DNA from: Roseateles sp. XES5
GTDB lineage: Bacteria; Pseudomonadota; Alphaproteobacteria; Rhizobiales; Rhizobiaceae
Length of the DNA stretch: 64,000 nucleotides
Assembly: GCF_020535545.1 (NCBI RefSeq)
Contig: NZ_CP084752.1
Location: 2,941,501 to 3,005,500 of the forward strand
Direction of reading: 5' to 3'
Shown here: positions 60,273 through 64,000 of the stretch, in pieces
Numbering within the stretch: position 1 is the first letter of the stretch
How the letters are laid out: each line of letters starts with the position of its first letter
Notes under the pieces: generated by a model
What the model saw: the letters and a program-made list of their open reading frames with translations, nothing else
What the model was told of the DNA's origin: nothing
Databases searched by the model: none
Made by a program: the position numbers and the translations under genes

Positions 60273-61895
60273 TCAGCCGGCGACGAGCTCCGGCAGGCGG
60301 TGGATCGAGGCGACGAGCTGTTGGGTATAGGCCTCGCGCGGATTGCCGAGCACCTCCGCCGCCGCGCCATGCTCGACGACCTTGCCGGCGCGGAAGACAT
60401 AGACGCGCTGGCAGAAGGAGCTGACGACCGACAGGTCGTGCGAGATGTAGAGGAGCGTCAGCTTGCGCTCATGCTGCAGGCGGGCGAGCAGATCGAGGAT
60501 CTGTGCCTGCGTCGTCACGTCGAGCGCCGAGGTGATCTCGTCGGCGATCAGGATTTCCGGCTTCAGGGCGAGCGCGCGGGCGATACCGACGCGCTGGCAC
60601 TGGCCGCCGGAGAGCTGGCCGGGCCGGCGGCTGCCAAGCTCCCGCTTCAGCTCCACCATATCGAGCAGCCTTTCGGCTTCCTTGATCGCGCCGGCGCGGT
60701 CGGCGAGCTGATGACGCCAGATCGGCTCGGCGATGGATTCCAGCGCGGTCATGCGCGGATTGAGCGAATCGTAAGGGTTCTGGAAGACCATCTGCACCCG
60801 GCGGCGGAAACCGAGCAGGGCGGCCCCCGAGAGATCGCCGATCGGCTGGCCTTCCAGCGTCACGCCGCCTTCGGTCGCCTTGTTCTGCAGGATGATGGTG
60901 CGGGCGAGCGTGCTCTTGCCCGAGCCGCTTTCGCCGACGATGCCGACCGTCTCGCCGGCCCTGATCGCGAGGTCGATGCCGTCGAGCGCCCGGAAGGGCT
61001 CCGGCCGGCGGCCGCGCAGGGCATCGACGATGTCGCGCTTGACGGGGAAGTGCACCTTCAGGTCCTTCACCTGCAGCAGCGGCGCATCGGCGGGCGCGCC
61101 GCTCCAGCCTCTCGTCAGGCTCTTGCGGCCGGGCTGGGAGTTGACGAGCAGGCGCGTATAGGGGTGGCGCGGATTGCTCACCACCTGATGGGCCGGGCCT
61201 TCCTCGACGATCTCGCCATGGCGCATGACGACGATGCGCGTGCAGATATCGGCGAGCACGCCGAGATCGTGCGAGATGAGCGCAATGGCGAGGCCACGCG
61301 CGCGGTTGAGGTCTTTCAGCAGTTCCAGGATCTTCTGCTGCACGGTCACGTCGAGCGCCGTCGTCGGCTCGTCGGCGATCAGCAGGCGCGGGGCGCAGCT
61401 GATGGCGGCGGCGATCATGACGCGTTGCTTCATGCCGCCCGAAAGCTCGTGCGGATAGGATTTCGCGCGCATCGCGGGCTCACGGATGCCGACATCTTCG
61501 AGAAGCGCCACGGCCTTTTCCCAAGCCGCGGTGCGCGACAGGCCGAGGTGGCGCATCATCGGCTGGGCAATCTGCCGGCCGATGGTCTGCAGTGGATTGA
61601 GGTGCGAGGACGGGTTCTGGAAGATCATCGAGAGGTCGCGGCCGCGCAGGGTCGACCATTGCTCCGGTGCAAGGCCGAGCAGGGGCTTGCCGTCGAGGCC
61701 GATCTCGCCCGTAACGGTTGCGGTCGGCGGCAGAAGGCCGAGCGCGGCGCGGCAGATGGTGGATTTGCCCGAGCCGCTTTCGCCGGCAATGCCGACGATC
61801 TCGCCGGGGGCGATGCGGAACGAGACGTTCCTGACCACCGGCACCTTGCCGAAGGCGACGGAGACATTGGAAATATCGAGCAGGGAATTCGTCAT
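60273..61895 (-). CDS. Peptide-type ABC transporter, fused dual ATPase (DppD-DppF type)
   Basis: 540-aa protein with two complete nucleotide-binding domains: Walker A GESGSGKSTICRAALG and GESGSGKSTLARTI; signatures ELSGGMKQRVMIAAAI and QLSGGQCQRVGIARAL; Walker B LLIADEPTTALDVT and ILIADEITSALDVT; oligopeptide-type tails HPYTRLL and AYTQQLV. Walker B of the second domain has E-I-T in place of the usual E-P-V/T but retains the catalytic E. Its ATG overlaps the preceding permease stop (ATGA). It powers the DppBC-like permeases. Confidence 0.93.
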   Translation of the reverse strand: MTNSLLDISNVSVAFGKVPVVRNVSFRIAPGEIVGIAGESGSGKSTICRAALGLLPPTATVTGEIGLDGKPLLGLAPEQWSTLRGRDLSMIFQNPSSHLNPLQTIGRQIAQPMMRHLGLSRTAAWEKAVALLEDVGIREPAMRAKSYPHELSGGMKQRVMIAAAISCAPRLLIADEPTTALDVTVQQKILELLKDLNRARGLAIALISHDLGVLADICTRIVVMRHGEIVEEGPAHQVVSNPRHPYTRLLVNSQPGRKSLTRGWSGAPADAPLLQVKDLKVHFPVKRDIVDALRGRRPEPFRALDGIDLAIRAGETVGIVGESGSGKSTLARTIILQNKATEGGVTLEGQPIGDLSGAALLGFRRRVQMVFQNPYDSLNPRMTALESIAEPIWRHQLADRAGAIKEAERLLDMVELKRELGSRRPGQLSGGQCQRVGIARALALKPEILIADEITSALDVTTQAQILDLLARLQHERKLTLLYISHDLSVVSSFCQRVYVFRAGKVVEHGAAAEVLGNPREAYTQQLVASIHRLPELVAG

Positions 61896-62740
61896 GCGGC
61901 GGCTCGCTGGCGGCTGAGATGGGTGAGGCCATCGCCGAGGAAGATGAGGCCGAGGCCAAGGCTGATGGCGGCAAGGCCGGGGAAGGTGCATATCCACCAG
62001 GCCTGGCGCAGGAAGCGTGTGCCGTCGGCGATCATCACACCCCATTCGGCGAGCGGCGGCTGGGCGCCCATGCCGAGGAAACCGAAGCTGGCGCCGGCGA
62101 GCATGACGAGCACGGCATCGCTCACCGCATAGGCGATGACCGGGCCGAAGGCATTGGGCAGCACGTGACGGAACAGCGTGACGCGGTCGGAAAAGCCGAG
62201 GCACTTCGCGGCCTGGACATATTCGCTGCCGCGCACGGCCATCACCTCGGCGCGCACGAGGCGGGCATAGGTGATCCAGGCGACGAAGGCGAGTGCGATG
62301 AAGAAGTTGAGGAGGCCCGGCCCGAGCACGCCGACGATGGCGAGAACCAGCACGAAGAACGGGAAGGCGGCCGTCAGGTCGTAGAGGCGCATCAGCACCG
62401 TGTCGATGAAGCCGCCGTAGTAGCCGCTGACGAGGCCGACCGTCGTGCCGATGATGAGTGGCGGAAGCACGCCGGCAAGGCACATCAGGAGGTCGATCTG
62501 CGCGCCGAAGAGCACGCGCGAGAAGACGTCGCGGCCGACCTGGTCGGTGCCTAACCAGTGTTCGGCGCTCGGTGCCTGCAGGGCGTGCACGATGTCGACG
62601 GCGTTCGGGTCATAGGGGGCGATCCACGGGGCGAAGAGGGCGACGAGCACCCAGAGCCCGACAAACCCGCCGGCGACGACGAGGCCGAGGGGCAAGGGCG
62701 CGCACTCGGGCGCGGAATTTGCGGAGGCGTCCAGAGACAT
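61892..62740 (-). CDS. Peptide-type ABC transporter permease (DppC type)
   Basis: 282-aa permease: N-terminal hydrophilic tail then GLVVAGGFVGLWVLVALFAPWIAPYDPN and LGTDQVGRDVFSRVLFGAQIDLL, the DppC/OppC signature (G-T-D-x-x-G-R-D). EAA-like loop EYVQAAKCLGFSDRVTLFRHVLPNAFGPV. About six spans; ends FLGDGLTHLSRQR. Coupled by ATGA to the ATPase and 10 bases after the DppB gene. Confidence 0.93.
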   Translation of the reverse strand: MSLDASANSAPECAPLPLGLVVAGGFVGLWVLVALFAPWIAPYDPNAVDIVHALQAPSAEHWLGTDQVGRDVFSRVLFGAQIDLLMCLAGVLPPLIIGTTVGLVSGYYGGFIDTVLMRLYDLTAAFPFFVLVLAIVGVLGPGLLNFFIALAFVAWITYARLVRAEVMAVRGSEYVQAAKCLGFSDRVTLFRHVLPNAFGPVIAYAVSDAVLVMLAGASFGFLGMGAQPPLAEWGVMIADGTRFLRQAWWICTFPGLAAISLGLGLIFLGDGLTHLSRQRAAA

Positions 62741-62750
62741 GGGCTTGCTC

Positions 62751-63680
62751 CTAGAGGCGGGCGCGCGGATCGATCGCCGCGGAGAGAAGGTCGACGAGGA
62801 AGGTGACGGCGACCGTGGTGGCGGCGAACATCACCGTCAGGCCCTGGATGACGTGATAGTCGCGGGCCAGCAGCGAATTGATCATCAGGGTGCCGAGGCC
62901 GGGCACGGCATAGACCGTTTCCACGACGATGGTGCCGCCGATCAGGAAGGCGACGATGACGCCGAAGAGATTGAGCGTCGGCAGGATGGCGTTGGGCAGA
63001 ACGGTGCGCCAGAAGATTTCGCTTTCGCTGGCGCCCTGTGCACGGGCGGCGGTGACGAAATCTGCGGCGGATTTTTCGATCAGCGCGGCGCGCAGGCTCT
63101 GCACCAGAACGGGAACGATCCAGATCGCCGTCGAGAGCGCCGGCAGGAAGAGATGGTGGAGGTGTCCCACGAAGCTCTTGCCGTAGCCGGAGACCGGAAA
63201 CCAGCCGAGGCTGACGCCGAAGAAGCGCGACATCATGATGCCGAGCCAGAAGACCGGGATCGCCATGCCGGCGACACCGATCAGACGGATGATCTGGTCG
63301 GTCAGGCTGCCGGGACGCCGGGCGCTGGCGATGGCGAGCGCGATGGAGGGCGGCACGGCAAGGCAGATGACATAGCCCGTCAGGAACAGGGTCGGCCAGA
63401 CATATTGGCCGATCAGCTCGGCGACCGGCCGCTTGTAGCGCAGCGACATGCCGATATCGCCGGTGACGAGATTGCCGGCATAGATGACGAACTGCTGCCA
63501 CAGCGGCTTGTCGAGGCCGAGGCTCTGGCGGATGGCTTCGAGCGTCTCCGGCTTGGCGCGGTCGCCGGCGATCACGCGCGCCGGATCGCCCGGCACCATA
63601 TGCACCAGAAGAAAGGTGACGAGCGTGATGCCGACGAGCACGAAGACGAGCTGCAGGATGCGGCGCAGGATCATGTGCAT
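62751..63680 (-). CDS. Peptide-type ABC transporter permease (DppB type)
   Basis: 309-aa permease starting MHMILRRILQLVFVLVGITLVTFLLVHMVPGDPARVIAG (the DppB-specific PGDPA block), central RYKRPVAELI and the EAA loop DFVTAARAQGASESEIFWRTVLPNAILP. Six spans; ends LLSAAIDPRARL, a common DppB tail. An in-frame Met two codons on (63674) is an alternative start. It follows the binding-protein gene across a hairpin terminator. Confidence 0.93.
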   Translation of the reverse strand: MHMILRRILQLVFVLVGITLVTFLLVHMVPGDPARVIAGDRAKPETLEAIRQSLGLDKPLWQQFVIYAGNLVTGDIGMSLRYKRPVAELIGQYVWPTLFLTGYVICLAVPPSIALAIASARRPGSLTDQIIRLIGVAGMAIPVFWLGIMMSRFFGVSLGWFPVSGYGKSFVGHLHHLFLPALSTAIWIVPVLVQSLRAALIEKSAADFVTAARAQGASESEIFWRTVLPNAILPTLNLFGVIVAFLIGGTIVVETVYAVPGLGTLMINSLLARDYHVIQGLTVMFAATTVAVTFLVDLLSAAIDPRARL

Positions 63681-63705
63681 GGTAGGTCCCCGGATGCGGA
63701 AAAAA

Positions 63706-63731
63706 GGCGCGACGCCTTGCGGCGCCGCGCC
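63706..63731 (-). terminator. Intra-operon hairpin with U-run after peptide binding-protein gene
   Basis: Read on the minus strand: an 11-bp stem (one G-U pair) closed by GCAA, followed by six T residues. A complete intrinsic-terminator shape lying between the binding-protein stop (63745) and the DppB start (63680). Confidence 0.8.
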
Positions 63732-63744
63732 AGCCTGGGAGGAA

Positions 63745-64000
63745 TTATTCCTCGATCGTCATGTCCTCGAGCGTCCACTGCATGGCGGGGGTGAGCTTGA
63801 GGTTCTTCAGACGGGTCGAATAGGCGACGGCGAAGGGCGCGTCGAAGAGCGGAACCTGGGCGGCCTCGTCCGTCGCGATCCTGGCGATCTCCTGGTAGAT
63901 GGCGGCGCGCTTGGTCTCGTCTTCCTCGCGCGAGCCTTCCTCGGTCAGCTGGTTGACGCGGGCATTGTCGTAGAAGGTGTTGAAGGCGTGCGAGTCGCAG
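63745..64000 (-). CDS. Peptide-type ABC transporter substrate-binding protein, C-terminal part (truncated by window edge)
   Basis: The frame runs off the right edge; only the last 84 codons are in view, ending AMQWTLEDMTIEE. ETKRAAIYQEIARIATDEAAQVPLFDAPFAVAYSTRLKNLKLTP is the usual C-terminal lobe of family 5 (Dpp/Opp/nickel-type) binding proteins, with the R-x-x-x-Y-x-E-I-x-x-I-x-x-D-E pattern. It is the first visible gene of the leftward operon with DppB, DppC, the fused ATPase and the serine hydrolase. Confidence 0.88.
   Translation of the reverse strand, partial: CDSHAFNTFYDNARVNQLTEEGSREEDETKRAAIYQEIARIATDEAAQVPLFDAPFAVAYSTRLKNLKLTPAMQWTLEDMTIEE

Overview
The window is high-GC bacterial DNA and looks like a chromosomal segment from an alphaproteobacterium of the Rhizobiaceae (Rhizobium/Ensifer/Shinella/Agrobacterium relatives). 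This is inferred from the vegetative sigma factor at the left edge, the dense set of ABC uptake operons each with its own regulator, small conserved rhizobial genes, and two copies of a roughly 105-bp mosaic repeat resembling the RIME elements of rhizobia. The species cannot be fixed from the sequence alone.

Layout. 1-8784 is ordinary core sequence: the 3' end of rpoD, a lipoprotein lytic transglycosylase, an orphan LivJ-type binding protein, a membrane alpha/beta hydrolase, and a string of small single-domain genes (DUF1801, DUF1428, YjbQ, SnoaL-like, GNAT, SIMPL). A tRNA with anticodon CAU (8941-9016) marks the edge of an accessory region (9017 to about 15643). It holds a small integrase-less island bounded by a 15-bp repeat of the tRNA 3' end, a SLOG-family protein translationally coupled to a phage-like protein, a HEPN-like/unknown overlapping gene pair, an IS481 element, an AT-richer FkbM methyltransferase gene, an IS3-family element and gene debris.

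15644-22217 is one leftward seven-gene operon: DeoR regulator, Ugp-type ABC transporter, metallophosphoesterase and inositol-monophosphatase-like enzyme, suggesting uptake and breakdown of a phosphodiester. 22799-32815 is a divergent pair. A leftward RpiR-led operon (RpiR, cysteine hydrolase, glutamine-synthetase-like ligase, N-formylglutamate-amidohydrolase-like enzyme, class III aminotransferase) faces a rightward Liv-type transporter whose permease LivM and ATPase LivG are fused. A shared inverted repeat lies between them. Together they look like a dedicated uptake and catabolic pathway for an amine or amide nitrogen compound. 32885-39827 is a pentitol (probably ribitol) system: LacI repressor, sugar ABC transporter, SDR dehydrogenase and FGGY pentulose kinase.

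40140-49088 is a sugar or amino-sugar system: GntR/UTRA regulator, ROK kinase, SIS isomerase/deaminase, GMC oxidoreductase and an ABC transporter. Nearly identical 31-bp operator candidates sit before the regulator and between the GMC gene and the transporter. 49125-58363 is mixed: a short secreted ORF, NDH-2, a tightly paired acyltransferase and cytochrome P450, a DUF1989 protein, a beta-propeller protein, and a divergent HTH/MFS pair. 58530-64000 carries two small conserved genes and a leftward peptide-type ABC operon ending in a serine hydrolase; its binding-protein gene runs off the right edge.

A recurring architectural feature is a stem-loop of 8-11 bp within about 6-25 nt of the stop codon of every substrate-binding-protein gene, six of six.
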